Assembly: GCA_019119745.1 (NCBI GenBank) | Contig: DWWI01000019.1 | Coordinates: forward strand, 1 to 7,843 | Reading direction: 5' to 3' | Length of the DNA: 7,843 nt | From: Candidatus Mediterraneibacter gallistercoris | GTDB lineage: Bacteria; Bacillota_A; Clostridia; Lachnospirales; Lachnospiraceae | Shown here: positions 1 through 7,500 of the stretch, piece by piece | Layout: the number at the start of each line of letters is the position of its first letter | Numbering within the stretch: the stretch's first letter is position 1 | Translations under genes and position numbers: made by a program | The notes under the pieces: model-generated | Database searches by the model: none | What the model was told of the DNA's origin: nothing | The model's input: only the letters and a program-made list of their open reading frames with translations

Positions 1-2
1 AA

Positions 3-210
3 ACGCGCTCTAAGTGCCGACGCTGCTCCAACGGTGCGTACGCAATACCTATCTCCCGGCTGCTTTCTTTCCCATTCCGAAAATTCTCATGCAAACGGGT
101 AGAAGAAGCGACTTCCCCGACTATGATCTCATTATTTCGGCCGATTTTAGATTTGTTGATCTTCCGGTTCGAATTCGAACCGCATTAATTTCTGGTCCGC
201 TTGATTGATG
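3..210 (+). pseudogene. Possible decayed EIIB-like part of a PTS-regulated transcriptional regulator
   Basis: Two plus-strand frames look like pieces of one protein joined by a frameshift. Frame 3 from the left edge reads CRRCSNGAYAIPISRLLSFP, close to the EIIB phosphate-binding loop pattern C-x-N/S-G-x-x-x-S-R-L-L followed by FP in BglG/LicR-type regulators. Frame 2 then reads DFPDYDLIISADFRFVDLPV and a hydrophobic ALISGPLD, which resembles the D-Y-D-L-I-I-S-T...P...L segment of the same domain, ending in a stop at 206-208. Frame 3 continues briefly (LVRLIDVPADIRR) before its own stop at 285. The gene would have come in from the left of the window. The match is by eye and weak; this could equally be chance open sequence. 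There is no good ribosome binding site before the GTG at 14. Confidence 0.22.
165..182. repeat. Perfect 18-bp palindrome
   Basis: CGGTTCGAATTCGAACCG is identical to its own reverse complement over all 18 bases. It lies 5 nt before the stem-loop at 188. A perfect palindrome with no spacer suits a dimeric DNA-binding protein better than an RNA hairpin, because it leaves no loop. No promoter-like boxes with good spacing were recognised next to it. It also lies inside the possible remnant reading frame at 3-210, where it would encode P-V-R-I-R-T, so it could be a by-product of coding sequence. Confidence 0.6.
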
Positions 211-248
211 TTCCTGCAGATATAAGACGAACAAGCGGAACCAGAAAT
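188..248. repeat. Long inverted repeat / stem-loop
   Basis: Arm 188-202 (ATTTCTGGTCCGCTT) pairs with 233-248 (AAGCGGAACCAGAAAT), giving 15 base pairs with one bulged A, around a 30-nt loop. No T-run follows on either strand, so it is not a normal terminator. Possible roles are a structured RNA element, an RNA-processing site or a small inverted repeat of mobile origin. The sequence does not decide between these. Confidence 0.6.
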
Positions 249-499
249 CTCCATAACCGGAAACGGTTCCCGGCAAGAAAAGAATGATTTAGTTACCCTC
301 TATATGATGCGGCTATTGGAAATTATGTACCGGTTTCTGCCAGTTTGTATGAGATTTTATCGCTCCGGCTCAGGATTGGAAAAACAAGAAAAGCGAATAA
401 ATACGTCTGACCTGATGCACAATCCGTGGGCAGAGGAAGATTGATAACGGCGACTGTGGAAGAGAATTAGGCAAAACTTAGAATCAGGAGAGCAGCGTT

Positions 500-557
500 A
501 AACGGGCACGCGAAGTTGTCTGACGTAAGGAGTTCTTCGCGTGTCCGTTTTGCTTTT
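500..557 (+). terminator. Rho-independent terminator, plus strand
   Basis: A 16-bp stem is formed by 500-515 (AAACGGGCACGCGAAG) and 535-550 (CTTCGCGTGTCCGTTT) around a 19-nt loop, followed by TTTT-GC-TTTT through 557. The one non-Watson-Crick position, G506 opposite T544, is a G-U pair in plus-strand RNA but an A-C mismatch in minus-strand RNA. The T-rich tail exists only on the plus side. Both facts point to rightward termination, so it would end transcription of whatever lies or once lay in the left part of the window. It might also weakly stop the leftward addBA operon, whose last stop is about 160 nt away, but on that strand only TTT follows the stem. Confidence 0.7.
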
Positions 558-628
558 AGCTGATATGCTGATTTATTAGTTTGCGTTATTCTCTGTAACC
601 GGAGCCGGGATCAACCTTTTCTCTGCCT

Positions 629-660
629 GCGGATACGTGAGACAGTCATTTCGTATCTGC
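629..660. repeat. Short stem-loop between the terminator and the DUF1294 gene
   Basis: GCGGATACG (629-637) can pair with CGTATCTGC (652-660) in a 9-bp stem with one G-U pair, around a 14-nt loop. The plus strand continues with TCCCTTTTC, a poor T-tract; the minus strand continues with purines. It may be a weak terminator or a chance hairpin. It is the closest hairpin to the end of the leftward operon, 50 nt past the DUF1294 stop. Confidence 0.35.
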
Positions 661-709
661 TCCCTTTTCAAAGATTTTCCTTTCCTGAGTCGGTACGAAA
701 AATCGAAAT

Positions 710-979
710 TTATCTTAACTTCAACGCCAGCATCGTTACGATGACGCAGTGCGCAACGAACATGACCGGGACGCTGATATAGAATTTCGGCTTTCTTGTC
801 TTATGCCGGAACATGATCATGCCTGCCAGCGCGCCCAGGGATCCGCCGACCAGAGCAAGCAACAGAAGTGTCCGCTCCGGAATGCGCCATTTCCCGGACT
901 TTGCCCTGCCTTTATCCAGTCCGTACGCGACCCATCTTGTAAAATTGATCGCTGCCAGATACCATACAAGAATACTCAT
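710..979 (-). CDS. DUF1294 family small membrane protein
   Basis: An 89-residue protein of the DUF1294 family, whose function is unknown. The family signature is clear: DK at 22-23 with A26, KWRIPE (30-35), the glycine-rich helix ALVGGSLGALAGM (42-54), then FRHKTRKPKF (57-66). Three hydrophobic segments are visible at about 3-20, 37-57 and 67-87, with a basic stretch (58-65) between the second and third, so an integral inner-membrane protein with basic loops is likely. Length is normal for the stand-alone form; in other bacteria the domain can follow a cold-shock domain, which is absent here. The ATG overlaps the addA stop as ATGA, and GAGGAG lies 8 nt upstream inside the addA end, so translation is probably coupled to addA. 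Whether it takes part in DNA repair or is only a co-transcribed neighbour cannot be told from sequence. An 87-residue frame on the opposite strand is a shadow. Confidence 0.94.
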   Translation of the reverse strand: MSILVWYLAAINFTRWVAYGLDKGRAKSGKWRIPERTLLLLALVGGSLGALAGMIMFRHKTRKPKFYISVPVMFVAHCVIVTMLALKLR

Positions 980-3900
980 ACTTCGATCTCCTCTCCCAGT
1001 GTAAATGAATAAATGATCTTCTCTTTCACCGGTTTTTCCGTAAGCTGCTCAAGCGCCTGTGCGTAATAATCGAGCTGTGCATGATATTTTTCTTTCAGCT
1101 CGTTTCCAGTCCTCACCTTGTCTGTCTTATAATCGAGCACCACAAGGCCGTCCGGCTCTTCGAAATACACGTCTATGATTCCCTGTACAAGAATCTTTTC
1201 ACCGGAACAGTCTTCCGGATAGATTTCCGACGCATCCACACTAAGGACAAAAGGCTGCTCCTTATACAACTTTCCATTACGGGCGGCATCTGCCATTCTT
1301 TTGCCGCTTCTGCATCCGAGAAAACGCAGGATGTCCTTCGGACGGATGCACTCCGCCATCTCATCTGTCAGCCTGCCTTCCTGCCGCAGCTGCTGCACTG
1401 CCGCAATCAGATTTTCCACGTCATAATCAACCGTAAAATCCAAAAGCTCCAGCAGTTTATGATATGCGCTTCCCCTCGGTGCTCCGGTCAGAATCTCCTC
1501 TTCTTTCAGGAACTCCGGGATAAGCGGCACCACAACCGGTTCCTCGTACATTTCTTCCCCGGCTTCTTCTGCAAGAGACGCCCATTTCTTCAGCTCAGAT
1601 ACTGTGAATTTCAGTTTCATCTTCCCTTCATCTTCAAACGGATACACATAATCGATCTGCGCATCCAGACGTTCTCTCAATTCAGGCTCGTAAACCTGTG
1701 AATCATCCCAATTCCGTAGGACATCCTCTGACATGACTTCTGCCTGAACCTCTTCCTGCTGAGGGGTAAGATCTTCTGCTCTGAACACCGAGACTTCCAC
1801 AGGCGACTCCTGCTTTACCTTTCCCGTCTCATCGGATAAGATACACGGCAGCACCCAGTCCAGATAACATTTAGCCCCTTCTGCCCTAAATACACCGGAA
1901 ATATCTGAGACAGCGCCGTCTTCTGTGATCTTTGCCGCTCCTGTCATGATCAGTTTTTCTTTTGCACGGGTCAGCGCTACATAAAGGATACGCATTTCCT
2001 CTGCAAGATTTTCCAGAGCAGTTTCCTCACGGATCATCTTCTTTAGAAATGTCGGAGTCTTTGTTCTCCTTTTCAGGTCGATCAGATCCACTCCGGCGCC
2101 CCAGTCAGGATGAAGGAGCACACTTCCTTTCGTGTCCTGAGTATTGAATTTCTTTCCCATTCCCGCGACAAATACGATAGGGAATTCCAGACCTTTGCTC
2201 TTATGGATACTCATGATGCGCACCGTATCCGCCTGCTCATCCATGATTCCGGCCTCTCCGTAATCCACATCATACTTTTTCAGTTGGGCAATATAGCGGA
2301 CAAAGTTGAACAGTCCTTTATAGCTCGTCCCCTCAAATGCCGCCGCCCGCTCTGTCAGCATCTCCACATTAGCCATACGCTGGGCGCCGCCCGGCATGGC
2401 GGCAATGTACAGTCCGTACCCGGTCTTGTCGATGATTTCTTCTAAGAGTTCATGGATCGGCGTATATGGCACCTTTTCTCTGAAATAACGGACCTGATCG
2501 TAAAATCTCCGGAGTTTCCCTCTCAGTTCTTCCATACATGCATCTTCCGCCGCGTCACTCTCGGCGCACATTGCTGCCGCCTCGTAGAAAGGCACATTGG
2601 GATATGCGATCCTGATTTCCGCCAGTTCTCTTGTATCAAGCCCTCCAAAAACCGAGGTCAGTACAGCCGCAAGGGGCAGGTCCTGTCTGGCATTGTCCAG
2701 TATCTTCAGATAATCCAGCAGCACACTCACTTCGTAAGTCTCAAAATATCCCTCCCGGCTCACGGAATAAGCCGGTATTCCTTCTTCTCCCAGCACCGAC
2801 GAAAAGACTTCTGCCCAGCCGCGGATGCTCCGGGTCAGGATCACAATATCTCTGTACTGTACTCTGCGGTATTCCCGGGTCTCCTTGTCCAGCACCACAC
2901 CGTCCCGGATCAGCTCCCGGATACGGCGCGCGATCATCCTCGCCTCCGCCTGACGCTCATCTTCGCCTCCTGTATCCTCCTTATCTAGAAGGAGAAGTTC
3001 ACTCTTACAGAAATCCTCCTTTCCGGATGGGAGAGGCGGAAATTCCGCTCCCGGATAGAGTGCGGCACTGTCGTCATATTCAATCCCGCCCAGCTCTTTC
3101 TTCATGATCTGGCGGAAGATATCATTTACACTGTCAAGGACTTCCTCTCGGCTGCGGAAGTTTTTATGCAGATCGATCCTCTGCGTTACGCTGTCTTTCA
3201 GACTGTAAGTATTGTATTTCTCCATAAAGAGTTCCGGTCTGGACAGGCGGAAGCTGTAGATGCTCTGCTTTACATCGCCCACCATGAAAATGTTATATTC
3301 TCCCCTGGACACTCTCGACACGCTGGTAAGGATCGTCTCCTGAACAAGATTGCTGTCCTGATACTCGTCGATCATCACCTCATCGAACCGGTCCTCATAT
3401 TCTCCGGCAACGGCAGATGGCACAAGCTCCCCGTCCTTTTCTTCAGTCAGGATCGCAAGGGCAAACTGCTCCATATCATTGAAATCGATCATATTTCTGA
3501 GACGTTTCTTCTCATCCAGCATATGCGCAAACCGCTTCACAAGCTCTGTCAGTGTGACGACGGACGGCAGGGCGTCCTGCATATCCTGCTGCCATACCTC
3601 GCGGGGAGCATAGAAATAATCTTCCTGCATCCCTTTTAAAAGACTCTTTGCCTGTTCCCGGAGTTTTTTGACCTTCTCTTTCTTGTCCGGAGATACCGTA
3701 TCATCTTTCTTGGAAGAGAGACGCTTCCATTTAAAGCCGGCAGCCGCACTGTACATTGCATCAAAGTTTTCCGCCCGCTGCAGCCGCTCCAGTTCTTCCA
3801 GATCGGAGTCCAGCATATCGCCGTACATGTATGGGCCATCCGGCTCCTCACAGATCTTAAGCCCGCGCTCCAGCACTCTCTCGATATCCGCCGCCCTCAT

Positions 3901-4539
3901 ACGGACTCTTTCTTCCGCACGCACTTCCAGATTCTCTGACTCATAAGCCTTCACACACTGATCCAGCCACCGATCAGGCCGGGGATAGCTGCGGGAATAC
4001 TCATACATTTTCAGAATAATCTCCTCGATCTTCTTATCACTCTTTCCGCTCCCGAACCGCTCTGTAAAATCAAGGAACTCTTCTTTAGCTTCTGCATAGC
4101 ACTCTTCCAGAAGCTCCTCCAGCACATCCTGCTTTAAAAGCTTCAGCTCTCCTTCTTCCGCGATGCGGAATCCCGGATCGATCCCGATCACATGAAAATG
4201 ATCCCGAATGACCGCAAGACAAAAGCTGTGGATCGTAGTGATCTGGGCGCTGTGGATCAGAGTTGCCTGCCGCTCCAGCCTTATATCTCCCGGCCGTTCT
4301 TCCAGCTTTTTCTCTATGGCAGCGCCGATCCTTTCTTTCATCTCAGCGGCTGCCGCCTCCGTGAATGTCACAATCAGCAGACGGTCCACATCTGTCGGCG
4401 TGTCATCCTCGGTCAGCCGTCTGATGATACGCTCCACAAGCACCGCGGTCTTCCCGGATCCTGCCGCTGCGGAAACAAGGATATTCCGATTCCTCAGATC
4501 AATGACTTTCTGCTGTTCACTTGTCCATTTCACGCTCAA
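976..4539 (-). CDS. addA: AddA, ATP-dependent helicase-nuclease subunit A of AddAB
   Basis: AddA is the motor and 3'-strand nuclease of AddAB. It is an SF1A 3'-5' helicase that unwinds broken ends. At 1187 aa it is full length (family about 1200). Visible motifs are the Q motif (Q9/Q10), Walker A AAAGSGKT (24-31), motif Ia IVTFTEAAAAEM (56-67), Walker B IDEYQDS (390-396), motif III VGDVKQSIYSFR (420-431), motif IV LHKNFRS (457-463), motif V IMSIHKSKGLEF (775-786) and motif VI LYVALTRAKEKL (852-863). The C-terminal RecB-type nuclease has H1027 (GSAYHKLLE), D1123 (GIIDVYF), D1136 and K1138 (LDYKTD) and QLDYYAQALE (1155-1164). All catalytic positions are present. The start is TTG at 4539: it gives the conserved MSVKWT N-terminus, overlaps the addB stop as TTGA, and has GGAGGT 8 nt upstream. 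The GTG two codons later (4533) is possible but worse spaced. The stop overlaps the next gene's ATG (ATGA), so all three genes look co-translated. Long open frames on the opposite strand are shadows. Confidence 0.98.
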   Translation of the reverse strand: MSVKWTSEQQKVIDLRNRNILVSAAAGSGKTAVLVERIIRRLTEDDTPTDVDRLLIVTFTEAAAAEMKERIGAAIEKKLEERPGDIRLERQATLIHSAQITTIHSFCLAVIRDHFHVIGIDPGFRIAEEGELKLLKQDVLEELLEECYAEAKEEFLDFTERFGSGKSDKKIEEIILKMYEYSRSYPRPDRWLDQCVKAYESENLEVRAEERVRMRAADIERVLERGLKICEEPDGPYMYGDMLDSDLEELERLQRAENFDAMYSAAAGFKWKRLSSKKDDTVSPDKKEKVKKLREQAKSLLKGMQEDYFYAPREVWQQDMQDALPSVVTLTELVKRFAHMLDEKKRLRNMIDFNDMEQFALAILTEEKDGELVPSAVAGEYEDRFDEVMIDEYQDSNLVQETILTSVSRVSRGEYNIFMVGDVKQSIYSFRLSRPELFMEKYNTYSLKDSVTQRIDLHKNFRSREEVLDSVNDIFRQIMKKELGGIEYDDSAALYPGAEFPPLPSGKEDFCKSELLLLDKEDTGGEDERQAEARMIARRIRELIRDGVVLDKETREYRRVQYRDIVILTRSIRGWAEVFSSVLGEEGIPAYSVSREGYFETYEVSVLLDYLKILDNARQDLPLAAVLTSVFGGLDTRELAEIRIAYPNVPFYEAAAMCAESDAAEDACMEELRGKLRRFYDQVRYFREKVPYTPIHELLEEIIDKTGYGLYIAAMPGGAQRMANVEMLTERAAAFEGTSYKGLFNFVRYIAQLKKYDVDYGEAGIMDEQADTVRIMSIHKSKGLEFPIVFVAGMGKKFNTQDTKGSVLLHPDWGAGVDLIDLKRRTKTPTFLKKMIREETALENLAEEMRILYVALTRAKEKLIMTGAAKITEDGAVSDISGVFRAEGAKCYLDWVLPCILSDETGKVKQESPVEVSVFRAEDLTPQQEEVQAEVMSEDVLRNWDDSQVYEPELRERLDAQIDYVYPFEDEGKMKLKFTVSELKKWASLAEEAGEEMYEEPVVVPLIPEFLKEEEILTGAPRGSAYHKLLELLDFTVDYDVENLIAAVQQLRQEGRLTDEMAECIRPKDILRFLGCRSGKRMADAARNGKLYKEQPFVLSVDASEIYPEDCSGEKILVQGIIDVYFEEPDGLVVLDYKTDKVRTGNELKEKYHAQLDYYAQALEQLTEKPVKEKIIYSFTLGEEIEV
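988..993 (-). promoter_or_regulatory. Ribosome binding site of the DUF1294 gene
   Basis: Read on the minus strand this is GAGGAG within a longer purine run (GGGAGAGGAG), 8 nt before the ATG at 979 and inside the 3' end of addA. It confirms the ATG start and, with the ATGA overlap, supports coupled translation with addA. Confidence 0.7.
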
Positions 4540-7500
4540 CTTTCCGCACCTCCGTCATTCCGTTCTGTCTCCAGCATCATTTTCGCCACAGCTTCTTCCA
4601 TAGAATATTTTTCAAGTCTCCGGTATCCGCATCCGTCGATCCGGATATCAAAGCCGCAGATATCCCGGTACGGACAGTAATCGCACCCGGTATCTCCCCC
4701 CATTTCATACGGCGCGGCAGACACTTCGCCCGAACTGATCTCATCCCGGATCTTCATTTCTTTCTCCTGTGCATATTTCAGGACCGCACGGAACGTGTCT
4801 CCCGGAAGCGCCCGGGAATTTTTGCTCAGTGATCCGTCCTTGTTCCGCCCAACGGGAATCAGCAGGGAACTGCCTGTCAGGTCTCTCTCAAGATGGGAAA
4901 TTACTTTCTCATCCCCGTTTACAAGGCCGTCCAGCCGGAGCTCTTTGAGAATACTCTTCTCCACATCTGCATCATTGTCTTTCCTGTCCACCACCGGATC
5001 CTGAATCCGGTAATAGAAGATGCCCGCCGGAATGATCTCTTTGTCCGGGTACTTTCTCTTCTCCACATCAAGCGCCGCATTCAGATAGACAGGGAGCTGC
5101 ATCTGCAGACCGTGATAAAGAGCAGTAATGTCAAAACTCTTCATCCCCGTCTTATAATCCGTAACCTTTACATACACACACTCGTCGTCTTCGCAGATAT
5201 CGATCCGGTCGATCTTTCCACTTCCGAATTTCAGCTCATATCCCCCGGGCACAAAGTCTCCTTTTTCCAGCTGTCTTGTAAGAGCCCACACCGATCTGCG
5301 GATCAGGCGCTTGATCCTTGCGATCATGTATTCATTTCTTGCGGAACTGAAGAGCACTGTATTTCCGTAATCGATCACGCTCTCCTCCACGCTCTCATCG
5401 ATCAGCTCATCCCTCAGTTTCTCCGGCATTTCTTCCCAGCGCATCTTCTCCCGGTCCGCTTTCCGTGAAAAACGCTCCAACGACTGGTGAGCAATATTTC
5501 CCAGATCCACAGCCTCAAAGCTGTACTCCTGACGGTCAGAAAGGCGCAGTCCGTAGCTCAGGAAATGTGCGTATGCACAGGAGGTGAACTGCTCCATCCG
5601 TGTCACACTGACGCGGTCCGGATCCGGATACAGCTGTCTGGCACGTTCCAGTCCAAGCTCCGGATACTCCCGCCGCAGGAATCCCGCATCCAAAATTTCT
5701 TCCAGCGCATCTCTGCTCTTTTCATCCCGCTGAAACCATGTATAAAGCTCTTTCCAGCTGCTGTCCACGCCGGATCTGCGGTCCCTGACTCCCTCTGCCA
5801 CTTTCAGGATACCGGTCTTTCTGGTGAGCTCGGTCTCTTCCATTGTCCGTTTCTCTTCATCAACAGTCCGGAGTCCGGGGAACAGCCTTCTGACATCCGA
5901 TATAAGGTAAGCCGGCCGCAGACTTTTTCCGTCCCCGGATACTTTGGACCATGAAAGATACAGATACTCCGATGGCTTCGTCAGATTCATATAAAGATAA
6001 AATTTCTGTATATACGCCTCCTCCTTCGGCCCGGGAGACAGCGTAATATTCCCGCTTAAAAACTGCTCTCTGTCCCGCTCGGAAAGAAGGCCTCTCGCTC
6101 CTGCATTTCCGGGAAGCAGAGTGTCATTCGCGCCTACAAAGAACAAGGCTTTTATGTTTTTGATCCTCGTTCTCTCTACGTCACCGATGACAACCTGATC
6201 CAGACTGGGCGGGATCACGCCTACTTTAGCCTCTTCCAAACCGGCATCCAGCAGATCGCAGTACTCTTTCAGCGAAATCTGTTCATCTCCAAGAAGTTCA
6301 ACAAACTTATCAAACAGTTCCAGCACAATCCTGTAGATCTGGGCATACTCTTTAGCCAGTGCAAGTTCTCCCTTTTCCTGAAATTTCCGCTCCATTTCGC
6401 CAAGCTGTTCCTGCATTTTTTCCTTAGAGATAAACTCATAGACTGCCAGCGTCACATCACGCACAGTCTTCTTTCTCTGCTTCATCACAAACATAAGGCT
6501 CTGGATTTTCTCCACGAAGCGGACTCTCAGATGGTTCAGCTCCTGAAGTTCTGCTTCACCGGCTTCCGAAGCCTGTCTCACCCACGCCTGCTGCCATTTC
6601 TTATATCCTTTAATGCCCAGCGCCAGGCAGTAATTTTCCATCCGGTCCACCTCTTCATCCGTGAACCCGCACAGTCCGGTCCGCAAAAACCGGAACACAC
6701 TGTCATAGGTAAAATTTTCTTCCGCCATGGCAAGGAGACTTCTTAAATACTCCACAAATGCGTTGAGCAGAATGCTTTTCTTGTGATCCATAAATACAGG
6801 AATATCAAACAGGCCGCACGCCTTTTCCAACGCATCCGCATACACATTCATATCTGCCGTGATGACCGCAATATCGCGGTAACGGTATCCCTTCTCTCTC
6901 ACCAGATACCGGATGCCCTCCGCCACATACTGCGCTTCTGCCCGGGGATTGCGCGCCTCGTGAAGAGAGACCGCCCCTGCATAGCCGTTTTGTTTTCCTT
7001 CCGGTCCATCTTTCCCCGGCTCATCTTTTTGGCGATACTGCTTTCCGGAATACCGGAATAATTCCGACTCAAGAAACGCCAGCGCTGCATTGTGTTCAAA
7101 GCGTTTCGGCGGTTTCTGATACAGATACACCGGATCTTCCACTTCTGTCTTCGTATCTCGCGCGATCTCCACGAGAGAAGCCACCATCTGCTTGCTCAAT
7201 GCAAAAAGCTGATACGGATGACGGTATACAAAAGGATCTTCCCTCTCATCCATCTCCACAGTGATCATAACCTTGTCGCACACCTTCAGAAGTTCTCCCA
7301 GCAGCCGGTCCTGAACCGGCGTGAAACCAGTAAATCCGTCCATTGCCACAACGCTGCCTTTTAAGATGTTCGACCGAGGCACAGCGTCACTCAGCACATC
7401 CAGCATTTCTTCTTTTGTAATATATTTTTCACTCAGGTAATCTTCAAAGCCTTCATACACTTTCCGGATATCTTTCAATTTATAATAGAGATAGCTGTCC

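Larger units (their letters stand above)
209..709. other. Stretch without a convincing gene
   Basis: About 500 nt between the possible regulator remnant and the DUF1294 stop. It holds the 188-248 stem-loop, a small perfect hairpin at 255-268 (AACCG-GAAA-CGGTT, a GNRA tetraloop), the terminator at 500-557 and the stem-loop at 629-660. On the plus strand a frame without stops runs 226-444 (ATG at 304, 46 codons, no clear ribosome binding site, no family recognised). A neighbouring frame (288-410) contains YDAAIGNYVPVSASLYEIL, which also looks protein-like, so the area may be frameshifted former coding DNA belonging with the remnant to its left. Nothing here supports an active gene. Confidence 0.45.

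Noticed and set aside
161..184. GGTTCGAAT at 166-174 as a tRNA T-arm
   Set aside because: The flanking 5-nt stem does not pair in tRNA geometry, and no anticodon arm, D-arm or acceptor stem is found. The motif is explained by the palindrome.
234..238. AGCGG, the Chi sequence of B. subtilis AddAB, near the locus
   Set aside because: A 5-mer occurs often by chance, and the Chi sequence of this organism is unknown, so its presence means nothing here.
1..709. Insertion sequence or CRISPR array in the left region
   Set aside because: No transposase motif, no direct target duplication and no regularly spaced repeats were seen; the inverted repeats differ from each other.
576..800. Minus-strand frame without stops running past the DUF1294 stop, ending YPQAEKRLIPAPVTENNAN at 576
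   Set aside because: It has no ATG, overlaps the DUF1294 gene in another frame, is short, and matches no family I recognise. Most likely chance.
749..1012. Plus-strand frames of 87 and 63 residues opposite the DUF1294 gene
   Set aside because: The minus-strand DUF1294 product has a clear family signature; these antisense frames have none.
1081..1701. 206-residue plus-strand open frame, and the many other long plus-strand frames between 1962 and 7364
   Set aside because: All lie opposite addA or addB, whose families are certain. Their translations resemble no known protein and they lack consistent ribosome binding sites. They are shadows of codon bias.
3636..3851. Minus-strand frames inside addA (3636-3851, 1173-1364) and inside addB (6899-7099)
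   Set aside because: Out-of-frame readings within intact addA and addB. Neither parent gene shows a frameshift there.
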